Assembly: GCA_933228895.1 (NCBI GenBank)
Contig: OW121853.1
Span: 127,306,133-127,370,132 of the forward strand
Source of the DNA: Platycnemis pennipes
Taxonomy: Eukaryota; Arthropoda; Insecta; Odonata; Platycnemididae
Length of the DNA stretch: 64,000 nucleotides
Direction: 5' to 3'
Shown here: one piece after another, positions 42,933 to 53,600 of the stretch
Layout of the letters: each line of letters opens with the position of its first letter
How positions within the stretch are numbered: position 1 is the first letter of the stretch
The notes under the pieces: model-generated
Database searches by the model: none
What the model was told of the DNA's origin: nothing
The model's input: the letters and a program-made list of their open reading frames with translations, nothing else
Program-made: the position numbers and the translations under genes

Positions 42933-44925
42933 TAAGGGCCAGTTTCACCAACGAAGATAATCTTTTTAACTCGGTTAATTTTGGGATTAACCGAGTTAAT
43001 GTGACTTCTCTGTTTCACCAGTACCATTAACTCGGTTTTGGTGCATTATCTCGGTTAATACTTTTACCGGCCGTTTTCGCGAGGTGAAAGGATATTAACC
43101 GAGATAATACTGTAAAAGCAACATGGCGCGCAGGCGATTTTGTCAGCTACTTTCAGATATTAGTCGAGACATTTGAGTTCAATTATCGTTATTTAAGGCA
43201 ATTACTAGGTTGATTAAGGAACGCGCAATTTATTGGAACCTAAAACTTGAGATTTGATTTATCCCGAGTTAATAAACGCTACGAAAAGCACTTAGCAACA
43301 ATTCAGGTGAGGTCTTCTCGGGATTTCCACCGGGTTAAATATTTATATAACCACCCACCACCAACCAACTTCAACTCACCCTGAAGACGATGGGCAAGTC
43401 GTCCGTGGAAACGTTGGTGTAATATAAAGGATAAATAAAAGCAAATAGCACGTATCTAACCTCTAAAACTCTATCTTATTTAAATGTAAATAGTACACTT
43501 CTCACAATAGACACTGCTACACACTTCAACCATAATTAAACATATTTTATAACCCTCATGAATTCTTACTGAGTAATCAGGGAACGTTATAGCCGCGTAC
43601 GGTCATGCAAACGATTTGCCCGTCGCTATAAAATCTTAGCGTGACAGCCAGCCGGAATCGAATTGTAAAATAACAATATAATTATAAACTTGTATACCTA
43701 AGGTTGATCAAGTATCTCGTCACCGAAATTGCTTCTCTGGTCGTCGTGTCCGATCTTTCATAATCACGTCTGGTGAGATTTAATGCAGTACGAAATTGCA
43801 CCAGCGTCTTTCTTAATAAATGACGATAGGCCTCACATTCCTATAAAAAGTTTATTTTGAATCACGCCTAACGTACCTCGACCTCTATTTCTCCTCTCTC
43901 GTAGCTTTCTCCGGAAGAATTGTGGCTGCCACCGTTGTATGGACACTAGCAGTAGATGCGAAAATTAAACCATACCGATTCATTATTAATAGCTCTACTT
44001 CACTTCCGATGGCCTCAAACCTCAGTATCTAGAAAGCTTTGTATAATGAATATTATAATTACTAAATTTACACCATTCTTTATTTCACCTATCACGCATC
44101 ACTTCTAAACAAGGCAGAAGACACAAACGTAAACAAACCATCGATACCGCTGCGTTGGTCGGAAATCTCCCGTGAATCGATATGTGCTATCGATACGCCT
44201 ACACATACTTTCTGCACGTAACAGGGATTCAAGGAATTAATTAAAAAGATCATTCGCCGTAAGAAGAAGCAATTTCAGGTCATCACTTAAATTCATTAGC
44301 GAATGAATTCATTCGCATGATAATTCACCTTGACACCAATGACAACGACGAAGGAAATGCTAAGTTTTAAGTGATCGAAAGGTACCTATAATAGCAGTTA
44401 CTGTTCGTTGTCGAGACGCTATAAATAAAGGAAATATAATTTAAGTTCATTCCAGTATTTTATTTCTCTATCTCCTAAACGTAACAGTGAAGACAATAAG
44501 TGATATCTTAGGGGAGATGTTTAGTAGAATTAGGAAAAGCGGGGTTTGAAATATCTTATAAACATATACTTAGACGATTTTTGAAAGTGATTATAGATGT
44601 TTTCTAGATATACGTAGAAGATAATATAGATGTTTCGTGGACGTTTAGTTAATATTTTGTCCTTCATGGGTACATTGGAAATGCCTTTAGTTACAATAAG
44701 TACGAAGTTAAATCAGCTTAGGCGCTTTTATTTGTTTGATGACGTCAGGAGTATTAGAAATTTACCAACCTAAACATTCTCAGAGAAATCTCGGTTTAAG
44801 AAAACCGAGATAATAATAACAGTGGTGGAACGCAAGCAAGAGATTATCGAGATAATAATATTAACGGAGATAATGTAAACTGCGATAATGGGAAATTTTA
44901 CCGTCGTTGGTGAAACTGGCCCTAA
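42933..44925 (+). mobile_element. PIF/Harbinger-type non-autonomous element (1,987 bp)
   Basis: Element 42936-44922 with perfect 19-bp terminal inverted repeats GGGCCAGTTTCACCAACGA and TAA on both sides (42933-42935 and 44923-44925). The uninterrupted LINE-B sequence has a single TAA at this point. A 3-bp TWA duplication and GGGCC-type TIR fit PIF/Harbinger. Subterminal zones repeat TAACTCGGTTAAT- and ACCGAGATAAT-like words in both orientations, possible transposase-binding sites. No frame over 60 codons lies within 43100-44900, so no transposase or Myb-like protein. A hammerhead-like string sits inside at 43381-43413. Confidence 0.9.
43381..43440 (+). other. Hammerhead-like string within the Harbinger-type element
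   Basis: CTGAAGACGATGGGCAAGTC then GTCCGTGGAAACGTTGGTG. A GACGA / TCGTC pairing (43386-43390 with 43399-43403) and GAAACGTT are present, but four extra bases lie between stem and GAAAC. AT-rich sequence with AATAAA follows. It resembles a decayed Penelope tail nested in the DNA element. Confidence 0.4.
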
Positions 44926-45020
44926 GTCTAACATTCAACCTACGGGTTTGATATTGATTCACCTTTTAGTTCTCTAAGAGACTGGTTACGCTCTTAAACT
45001 GTTGGATGATGTTCGACTAC

Positions 45021-46929
45021 ACAAATTTATTAGCACACGATTGGGTTGGGCTGTTAGGCATCTTTAGGCAACTAGAAATGCAAAGGGTATCAACTAGAGC
45101 CAGTAAATAAGTATGATCATGTTTTTTGGAGTAGGGATGGGGAAGGGGGGTAAGGTGACGAGTATCAGGAGTAATTCAGTAGATGATTGGATGACGTCAG
45201 CTTAACTAGCACACCCCCCTCCATTCGGGCTCTAGCGGTTTACTCTCCTACCATTCTATGTATGCATATACCTGAGGATTTCATAGAAGACAGAACATGC
45301 CGAGTGTCAATAGAGAAACTCACAAATTGTCCCTGCTTTCATTCCTCATTTAACGTTGTTAATCCGTTGAGGATTCCCTTTTTTAAAATAAACTAAACAC
45401 TTTTGGTGCAGCGAAGAGCCAATTGCTACTGTTTGACAATTTTTGCTTTTGGTCAGCAACGGCAGCCATCGCGTGATTTGATGTTTGAAGCAAATGGCAT
45501 CCAACAATGCAATACACGGATGACGTAAATAATTAAAAAAACATTAGTTCTTGCAGCCAAGTAATGTATCATATGGAAGGAGAATGCTTTGTGCAATATA
45601 TTTTAATTGCATATAAACCGCTGAATTGCATGCAATGAGGCATTGCGCATGCTGTAAAGGAACCACATTTGTTAATTCTATTTATTTCAGTTTTTGTAAC
45701 ACTATACCCATCTACACGTGGGTATATTAATGAGTTTTTTAAATTTCCTGTTTGGAATTTAAATCAGTAACTTCAGACAATGTATGTGTATTAAGAGCTC
45801 AAATACATGTCCAAGTAGCAAGTTTTTGCACAGAGGCTTTCAATATTAATAATTAAATTTTCTATATGATATACCATAATTGAATACCATTATAGTAGAT
45901 GAGAATTAATTTGCTTGTGATTATAGCAATGGCTATTTGTAAATTTTAACAGTAAACTGTTAATACATCATACTGTTAAAATTTGTTTCAAAAAATTTTA
46001 ATCACAGAGTTGTATTAATATTTTAAACTAGCTTAATTAGATGATGTGATATTCTTAGATGTCAGGAGGAGTCAAGTTTTTTGAGGATCTTTTTTTTTCT
46101 TGAGTATATCCCTTTGTTTCTCGATCTAAAATTGAAGAGAGCTCAATCCCTGACTACCAAAGTTGGTATTTTCGAAACCCTGACTGATCAGTTCAGTTAA
46201 TATGAATAATATTTCACCACAGAGTGCCCCTCATCAATAACAGCGCTTTCCGTAGGCTTCATTTGTTTTTGCGCGGCCCGTAAAAGCGTGCCCAGGTTGA
46301 AGGTGCCAATTTGTTTGGTCCCGGTCGCGTGCAAGATTTCACCTCCCCTCAGTGCGTATCATTAGCGCCATCGAAGCGGACATTTCATTATTTAACCCAA
46401 ATTTAAATTTTGCAAAGCCTTTGTAATGCATCAGCCGGTAACAATAATAATGCATGCGACTGTGAATTGGATTACAGTCCGAGCACACTGTTCCGAGTGG
46501 ACAGTCACCATTTGGACCCGCATACCACATTCCCTGCTTAATAATCCAGCGCCACTTACTTCGGCCGCTGTAATATGCAGCGTTTAAAATTTACCCGCGG
46601 CCAAAAGCTTGCGCGGTGCGAGGTGGCTGCCGGGAAAAAAATTGGAATGTCGGGATTATTACCCCCTCCATCCCATCTCATTAATAAGTATACGCGCTCA
46701 CACATGTTAAAGCAGGCTCGTGCTTTTGTCGTGCCTACTCCGACTACGACGCCTTCATCGCGGTCGGCAATACCTGCGCTTAGCCTAAATAAATTCCTTA
46801 TCTCCATTTTCGTTTGCAAATTCATTCACCCCTGGTGTGAAAGTGAGGTGTAAAGAATATTTAAAAAAATGTTGAATATAATTATGTTTTACTTTGCCCC
46901 CGATGTTTTATAATGGAGTGCAGAAAAAT
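45021..46929. other. Unassigned sequence with a GC-rich patch
   Basis: AT-rich, with a GC-richer block at about 46240-46800 where frames of 89 (minus) and 92 (plus) codons overlap. No domain and no repeat recognised. A CRE octamer lies at 45192-45199. Confidence 0.4.
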
Positions 46930-46931
46930 AG

Positions 46932-47460
46932 ATATATACATCTACATCATACCCCGCAAGCCACCATAAAGGTGTGTGGCAGGGGGTGAATTCTCACCAA
47001 ACATGCACTACACATCATGCATAAAAAAGGTTGGTATTAATATACTGTTTTAAACTCCACTAGTAAAAAAAAATAAAAATTGCAAAACAAACATGCAAAA
47101 ACATGCTGTTAGTTGGGTTACCTTCAAGTCCTTATGCCAACATGCAGCTGCCAATGTTATCCATTGCTACACTCGTACTGGAGATATTTACCATGATCTA
47201 TATCACTAATCGTACGAGGAAAAAAGGACATTTTGAATCTGTCAGTGCGGTAATCAATTTCTCTAACTTTGTGATTATGGTCCAGTCTACCATAGTATGT
47301 TGGGGTTCGCAAATTATTTTTAACATCAATAGTGAAAATATGGTCTTGGAATTTGTTTAAGAGATTAAGTCTAAATTTCGACCTGCTATCTGACAATGAT
47401 TCTCAATTTAATTAATTTAATAGACTGGTTACGCTAATAAGGTACCGTCCCTTCACAAAT
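46932..47460 (-). mobile_element. CR1/L2-like LINE, subfamily B copy
   Basis: Minus strand. The frame 47157-47396 reads SDSRSKFRLNLLNKFQDHIF, TIDVKNNLRTPTYYGRLDHN and HKVREIDYRTDRFKMSFFPR. Upstream coding continues to about 47460 (VTSLLN, RDGTL). 3' UTR, stem-loop (about 46951-46988) and an ACATCTACATCAT tail end it near 46937. Confidence 0.86.
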
Positions 47461-47592
47461 CTTACAAATATTTAGCACGCAAAGGAAACACACTTAAATC
47501 CGACTGTCCAAAAAGTTAAAATACTTATTGTAAAACAAAACGGGGAATATAGTTATATTTGAGACAGTAGCAGTGTCTAATAAAATAAAGAA

Positions 47593-48743
47593 TAGGGTAG
47601 TTTCCTATTATTTTTTTATTGTCTTGATCGAAAGTTTATTACCTCTGGAGTACGTGTTTTAAGCCGTTCGATTTTTAAATGACGTTAAGTATTTTTCCTC
47701 ATTAATTAAAAAGTGAAAAAAATCAATGGCGCAAAAACGCGACGGCAAACTATTGCATGCCGGTTAATCCTACGCGTGACGTCAAACTATTTCCTCTACC
47801 TGCCACCAGGTGGTGCTGCGGGCGCTTCCAAATAGACGCCGCACTCCGTTAAAGCTTATTAACAAGTATTGGAGGCATATTTATTCCGTTAATTAATTAT
47901 AATTAACTTTTATTTATTTATTTAACATTACTTATGCAGTTGATTCATTTAAAATCAGTTAGTATTCCTTTCACAAGCATATCATATAGTTCGCCTATCG
48001 CCGCACGACCTTCACGCCATGCTTCGTCGTAGCAGAAGACACAGCGAGCAGGACGTCCTTGAGCCTATAAAATGACTAATAATGCCATGTTTAACTGAGA
48101 ATTCTTTTCCAACATTGATAGTTTTTACAGGTTAACCCTTTTACTGCCAGTGGGCCGATATATCGGCCCTCTATGGTTGTGCGAAAACTGCCAAGGGGCC
48201 GATATATCGGCCCACCTACATTACATCATCATGTATTTGTAATGGTTACAATTCATTCAAATCAGAGACAGCATGAATAATTTTTTCATCCTCTTAAAAA
48301 GTGAAAATATATGATCAAAATTATTAAAAAAAAAATCATATATTAATATTAAGTGCTTATAATATATCTTAATGAGCTTGCCCATTGGCTGGACATAATG
48401 GGCTTGGCATTTTTCGCACAGTCTACTTTAAAGGGGCTGGCAGTAAAAGGGTTAATACTAATAAATATTCATCAGAGCTAAGGGGCCCTGAAATACAATG
48501 GTAAGTTCAGGAGACGAATTTTCCTATGCTTCGCAACGTAAACTACATACCTGTTACGTCAGCATGAAGGCAGCTCACCCCGCCATTTCAGAGCCTTTTC
48601 AAATGGCCTTAAAATTAACATTTAATTCTCTAGTAAACTGGGATTTCTCAATACAAACTTTTTGCGTAAATTAAATACATTTATGGCAGGGCACAAATCG
48701 CAATTAATGAAGTCTGTTTTCTTTGATGAAGGAAACTACCCTA
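47593..48743 (+). mobile_element. TIR element, family 2, copy 1, carrying a nested piggyBac-type MITE
   Basis: Ends GGGTAGTTTCCT (47595) and AGGAAACTACCC (to 48741) are inverted repeats flanked by TA on each side. Subtracting the 320-bp nested insertion leaves about 827 bp. A second, end-truncated copy lies at 57327-58107. It has no transposase frame. A CRE octamer lies at 47777-47784. TA target plus GGG-starting TIR suggests a Tc1/mariner- or Harbinger-related transposase, which I cannot decide. Confidence 0.78.
48132..48455 (+). mobile_element. piggyBac-type MITE (316 bp) with TTAA duplication
   Basis: Element 48136-48451 is flanked by TTAA on both sides (48132-48135 and 48452-48455). Termini are perfect 15-bp inverted repeats CCCTTTTACTGCCAG. 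TTAA targets and CCC-starting ends are diagnostic of piggyBac. The left part holds two copies of GGGCCGATATATCGGCCC-like palindromes (about 48152 and 48197). The related host element at 57.8 kb lacks the insertion, confirming the boundaries. No transposase frame. Confidence 0.93.
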
Positions 48744-48989
48744 TTTATAATCTTCGACAGATGACTACTACTCGTGATTACTTCCTGCCTGGTGCTTAGC
48801 AATGCCAAAGAATTTAACTCTTTTTATTATTCATGATTTTACACGTAAGCTTAAATAATATCCAGGGTTGTCCAGGAGTTTTCATTCCTTTGTGACTGCC
48901 TTTTATAATCTTAAATGTTTCGTAAGTGATTTGGACCTGTTTCTGTAGAGTATAGAGGAACCGTATCATCTCGTAGTCCCCATAGCTGA
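48744..48989. other. Unassigned AT-rich spacer
   Basis: No gene or repeat recognised between the TIR element and the LINE-B tail. Confidence 0.4.
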
Positions 48990-49200
48990 ATCTACAACCA
49001 AACTTGTATTCATACTAATCCTATTTTATGCATGATGTGTAGAGCATGTTTGGTGAGAATTCACCCGCTGCCACACACCTTTATGGTGGTTTGCAGGGTA
49101 TTATGTAGATGTAGATGTAAATGGTGAATTCTTCGTGGTCTTCACCCCCTGCCACACACTCTCGCGGTGGCTTGCAGGTTACGGTGTAGCTGTAGATGAA
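48990..49200 (+). mobile_element. Two consecutive LINE tail-only copies (B then A)
   Basis: A subfamily-B tail (TTATGCATGATGTGTAGAGC, stem-loop about 49064-49099, GTAGATGTAGATGTA tail) is followed at about 49135 by a bare A-type stem-loop (TTCACCCCCTGCCACACACT) with GTGTAGCTGTAGATGAA tail. Neither has coding sequence. Confidence 0.78.
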
Positions 49201-50419
49201 GATATGCTTTCATAAAACCAACACATCCTCACGAATACAAGCTAAGATAAGTATATTACCGCGGAGGTTGATCAATTCCAGGTTCAATGATTACTTGCTA
49301 CGAGCAACCCTCGAAGGGATCATCCCGAAGTACTTTCAAATGCTGCGCATTCCGAAGAACTCAGCTCCTTCAGAAGTACGCAATTCCAACCACCGTTTCA
49401 TGCCAAAATGGTGGACGTGGCATTCTGACAGAGTAGAATTGGGTTGCCATTAGGCTGCATGTGGCACACGTCAAATGCTCGTTAACTGCAGTTGAAGAGA
49501 GAGGCTTCGTGAATGGCAAGGGGGGGGGTGGACATGCGCGCACGTGACCTTCATTTGTCGCTCGGAGCGTGCATTATTGGTGAGCTCAGGCCGTGGTGAG
49601 CGCCGGAGTTCTCGATTCACAATCCCCTTCAGAGAAGGAATTAAATTTCGAATGATCTATTGAAATTCAGATTTGTGCGAGAAAAACGTAGACAAATGCA
49701 CTCGGCGCATGATGGGCAGTCAAGTCGTACTTCATTTATTTCACGGGGGGAAGGAAAGTGTGTTCTCGCAGCGAGTGACGTGGAGTGGTCCAAGAGGGCG
49801 TTTGTCTCAAGAAGAGGGGGGCGGGAAAAGGAGCCCCCCTCCCATCCCCCTTGAGCCTGCAAGAGGGTTCGCGTCGGGTCACGCAGGGATGAGGCCCTCG
49901 ACTCAGGACGAGCAACGTCGATTCGCACAAACAGAAGCACGCGGCGGAATATAGACGCGATGTCGACGAGGAATGCTCGCTCTGCGCTTGCGCGAGTGGC
50001 CCCCCTGGAAACAGATGAATTACTAAAGGGCGAAGTGCGTTCGCGACAGTGAGGGAGGCGAGGACAAAGGCCCCCTTCGACCCCCGAGGGGCCGACGACG
50101 ACAACAGGGTCTTGGTGCCTTTTGATTGGAGGCCAAAAAGGGGTTGTCACGTCATGGGCTCCAGTTCGCTCGGAGGAGATGTACGACATGCGATCCATAA
50201 TTATTGAGGGCTCGAAAAAGCGAGGATGCAAAGAGACATATTCAGTGTCTCCACTGCAGTCTCGCTTCTACTACTGCTTACGTCCTGAATACCCTACAAC
50301 GGGACAAATTGATGAACAGATACTACCTACAACGGTGGTACTACCTACTTCCAGCGTAACTCACAGAACTGAGTTGATATTCTGACTATGGCTGGGCGGT
50401 ATTCAGAAACTCAACTGCA
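49201..50419. other. Unassigned, with a strong GC-rich island
   Basis: GC- and CpG-rich at about 49440-50260. Overlapping frames on both strands reach 196 codons (49641-50231 minus) and 93 codons (plus), all low-complexity with no domain. No repeat end recognised. A regulatory CpG-rich region or first exon of an unseen gene cannot be excluded. Confidence 0.4.
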
Positions 50420-50423
50420 GTTT

Positions 50424-51302
50424 CACTTCCATCTACATAATACACTGCGAGCTACCATAAAGGTGTGTGGCAGGGGGTGAATTCTCACCAAACATGCACC
50501 ACATATCATGCATTTCAAAGGAATAGTATTTATAGACTGTTCTAAACTACACTATTTAAAAAAAGATAAAAATAGAAAAACAAAGATGCTGTTAGTTGGA
50601 TTAGCTTTAAATGCTCAAACCAACATGCAGCTACCAATGTTATCCATTGCTACACTCATATTGGATATAGTTACCGTTATTCATATCCCTAACTGTAAGA
50701 GGAAAGAAGGACATTTTGAATCTGTCAATTCGGCAATCAATTTCTCTAATTTTGTAATCATGGTCCAGTCTACCATTGTGATGTGGTTCACAAAATATAT
50801 TTAACGTCATCACTGAAAATATTATCCTGGAATGTATTTAGGAGATTAAGTCTAAATTTCAACCTGCGATCTGACAATGAATCCCATTTAAATTCATTTA
50901 ATAGTCTGGTTACGCTAATATAATTATCGTATCGTCCCTTTACAAATCTTGCCGATCTTCGCTGCACACGTTCAAGTTCGATATTTAGACCGATTTCGTA
51001 GGGATCCGATACACTAGCAGCATATTCCAAATGAGGTCTAACAAGGAAAAAGTAGCTGATTTTCGTACATGTTCGTCACATTTACTCAATATTCTTTTGA
51101 TGAATCCCGGTCTACGATTCGCTTGACCCATTATTTCACGTACCTATGTGGTTAACCTGGGAAAGATCATGTGTTAGTCTTATTCCAAAATATTTTATGG
51201 ATTCCTTGTTTGTTATTTCATTATTAATAATTTTGTACGTGCTATGAGGAAAACACTTCTTTTTCCAAAAATTCATTACTACACATTTTTTTACAATATA
51301 AT
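50424..51302 (-). mobile_element. CR1/L2-like LINE, subfamily B, longest copy
   Basis: Minus strand from about 51300. Broken codons of KCVVMNFWKKK and ITNKESIKYFGIRLTHDLS precede the WVKRIVDRDSSKE and KCDEHVRK-like blocks. A frame over 50788-51030 then reads MEYAASVSDPYEIGLNIELE, RVQRRSARFVKGRYDNYISV and LNEFKWDSLSDRRLKFRLNL. 3' UTR, stem-loop (about 50446-50482) and tail end it at about 50430. It preserves the region just downstream of the RT catalytic core but not the core. Confidence 0.87.
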
Positions 51303-51304
51303 TT

Positions 51305-51595
51305 AATAGGCCCTACAGACCGGGAAGGAAGGTAAACGGACAGGTGTGGAAGGGAATGTGAGAATGGTGGAGAGAAACTCGGCGTCGGCATTAGACTGCG
51401 TACAAAAAGATGCCGAGGGGACAACGGCTTAACGTCCTATCCGACGGACGGAGTACTGGACTCGAATGTTGTCCATACAACGCTCAACTAAGGGCAGTTT
51501 TAAAAATTAAAAATATCTTCCACTGCAGGGATTCGAACCTGGGGCCTTCCGAAAAGATGGCTGTACCCTAACCATCACACAAATCCATCCATCCA
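51305..51595 (-). repeat. tRNA-derived SINE, copy 2
   Basis: Minus strand: GTGATGGTTAGGGTACAGCC (A-box-like) and AGGTTCGAATCCCTGCAGTG (B-box-like), then the family body GTCGGATAGGACGTTAAGCC, AATGCCGACGCCGAGTTTCT and CTCCACC. The tRNA-like head is clearer than in copy 1. It lies immediately upstream (on the minus strand) of the longest LINE-B copy. Confidence 0.82.
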
Positions 51596-51602
51596 AACTT
51601 TA

Positions 51603-52539
51603 CTTTGAAGGTAATTGAAGGAGTATCTGACCGCTTCAAGGATGGTGAATTATCCGCGAAAACCTCAGTGGTATCACCATTTGGAATTCACTATAGCAGA
51701 ATTTTCACAAGAAAAAACATCCATATTTCTTTTTTCTGCTTCAGTAAATGCTGTGTTTGTCACTTTGTCACTTCTTGTACTACAACTACAACGGTCGCTC
51801 GGGTTATCAGTCACCATTACGTATGATACCATTTACGTTCCCCCAGTTGAGCGAAACAACTGACGTCACCACAAGTGGCGCTCTAATGCAGTCGTTCTCA
51901 CAGTCCTCTGGATTGATAATAATAAACCATTAGTTTATTTTTGGAAATCTAGAGCACTATCGCCATGCTCTGAGTCTTCTGAGATTACCGACTAATAATT
52001 ATGAAATGAGACTGGTGCGGTGTATGTACTCCCTCACCAGGCGAGGGAGTAGTGTTAAGAGTGAAATATAGGGGACTCAGGTCGTTCTAGCCCCGTACTC
52101 TTATATTTATTCTGAAGCAAGAGCTCTTATCACCCTTAACAAGTATGCGTTGCTTACAGGGCTCCCTACGAGCGAGGGAGTGCTTCTCTATTTTCAGTGT
52201 TTTAGAAATTCATTTCCGCTGTCAAATTACGAGAAGCATTTGTGAATCAGTCCGTACCTCATTTAGAAAACTCTGATGGCGTAGGGGCCCCAAAAATGTT
52301 TTATTTGCATTAATAATTTTGCAATAATTTGAATGTTGTTGATGCTTAAGGCCGTAGTTTAGCTTTCTTGCGTTAGCGGACAGAATGACGCAAATATTCT
52401 CCTGATGAATTGCCTTAAATAACCATCTCAGTGTCAGCCAGAGCCACTTGGTGGTGCTAGTGCGGCGAAAGAGGTCACGGGAGGCCACTCTTGCACACAT
52501 TCGAGCCCGCCGAGAAAGTGTTCCCAAGATAACATTTTT
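51603..52539. other. Unassigned sequence
   Basis: No recognised gene or repeat. A small hairpin CTCCCTC..GAGGGAG lies at about 52030-52050. A CRE octamer lies at 51861-51868. Frames up to 101 codons lack motifs. Confidence 0.4.
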
Positions 52540-52998
52540 AGTGATTACTTAAAAAATATTTTACGAACCCCAAATTACTACGGTAGACTGGATCATAATC
52601 ACAAAATTTGCGAAATTGATTGCCAAACTGACAGATTCAAAATGTCCTTTTTTGGTGAGGAATCACCCCCTGCCACACACCTTTGTGGTGGCTTGCAGGG
52701 TATTATATAGATGTAGATATCCTGTTTTCCTCGTACAATTAGGGACATGAATAGCGGTAACTATATCTAATACGAATTGATGGCATAGGTAGTTGCGTGT
52801 TGGTATAGAGGCTTTAAGCTAACCCAACTAACAGCATGTTTTTGCATGCTTTATTTGCTATTTTTATCTTTTACAAATACTGAAGTTAGAACTAGTGTAC
52901 TATTACTAATCCTTTTTTATGCGTGATATGTAGTGCATGTTCGGTGAGAATTCACTCCCTACCCCACACCTTTATTGTGGCTTGCAGGGTATTATATA
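52540..52998 (+). mobile_element. CR1/L2-like LINE-B copy containing a second tail
   Basis: Coding remnants (ILRTPNYYGRLDHNHKICEI, DCQTDRFKMSFF) are split at about 52650-52722 by an extra stem-loop plus ATATAGATGTAGATAT tail. The PRTIRDMNSGNYI codons and the proper 3' UTR, stem-loop (about 52961-52992) and tail then resume. The internal tail is a tail-only insertion or rearrangement. Confidence 0.82.
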
Positions 52999-53293
52999 GA
53001 TTCTGATAGTACTGATAGATTCAAAATTGCATTTTTCCCCCGTACTATAAGAGAACAGAATAGGTAGCATAGCAAACAGATAGGTAGGGAAAATATTTTT
53101 GAGTAGTCTGCAGTGCATGATGCATGTATTAATCCCTTAAATACTATATATACTAACAATCTATATGCATGAGACCCTATAGTTGCTTGTTTGCGTGTCG
53201 GTAGTGCATGATTGGTGATATTCACTCCCTGCCACATACCCTCGTGGTGGCTTGCAGGGCATCGTGTAGATGTAGATGTGTAGGTGTAGATGT
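52999..53293 (+). mobile_element. CR1/L2-like LINE, subfamily A copy
   Basis: Begins at the TDRFKIAFFPRTIREQNR codons, then 3' UTR, stem-loop (about 53223-53258) and GTAGATGTAGATGTGTAGGT tail. It is joined end to end to the LINE-B tail. The antisense frame 52992-53300 is open for 102 codons. Confidence 0.85.
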
Positions 53294-53379
53294 TCCCCAT
53301 AAAAGGCGCTGAGCACAGCGATATGACCCAGATGGTACTGAGTGCCCGGCATTGGATCCGAAGTTAGAACAGGATCACA

Positions 53380-53600
53380 GGATTCTTCACAGGATTCAAA
53401 GGGGCTTCAGACCTGGAGGAAAGGATGAGATTGAGAGGGTAAGGAGAAAAGAATGGTGGAGAGAAACCCGGTGTCAGCATTCACCTGTCCTAATTGAAAG
53501 GCGAAAATCGGTCCATCGCTTAAAACGTCCCATCCGACGGATAGAACACTGGACTCAAAAGTGCTCTCCATTTCGACGTGAACGGGACAGCTTCCGCGAC
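53380..53600 (-). repeat. SINE body fragment, copy 3
   Basis: Minus-strand body of the 20.9 kb SINE family: ATCCGTCGGATGGGACGTTT (complement of about 53523-53545), AATGCTGACACCGGGTTTCT and CTCCACCATTC. The tRNA-like head is not recognisable. Confidence 0.7.

Larger units (their letters stand above)
42120..45020 (-). mobile_element. CR1/L2-like LINE-B copy interrupted by two insertions
   Basis: Three collinear minus-strand pieces of one LINE-B copy. Piece one is the 3' stem-loop and UTR at 42127-42222. Piece two is the UTR and coding end at 42597-42935 (DRKTENVLSL / FHDDVKNMAKSN-like remnants). Piece three is the SLLEN*KVNQYQTR-type coding piece at 44923-45020. They are separated by a Penelope-like insertion and a Harbinger-type insertion; joining across either restores LINE order. 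Decayed by substitutions as well. Confidence 0.82.

Noticed and set aside
49641..50231. 196-codon minus-strand open frame
   Set aside because: Lies in a GC-rich island with competing open frames, and no recognisable motif.
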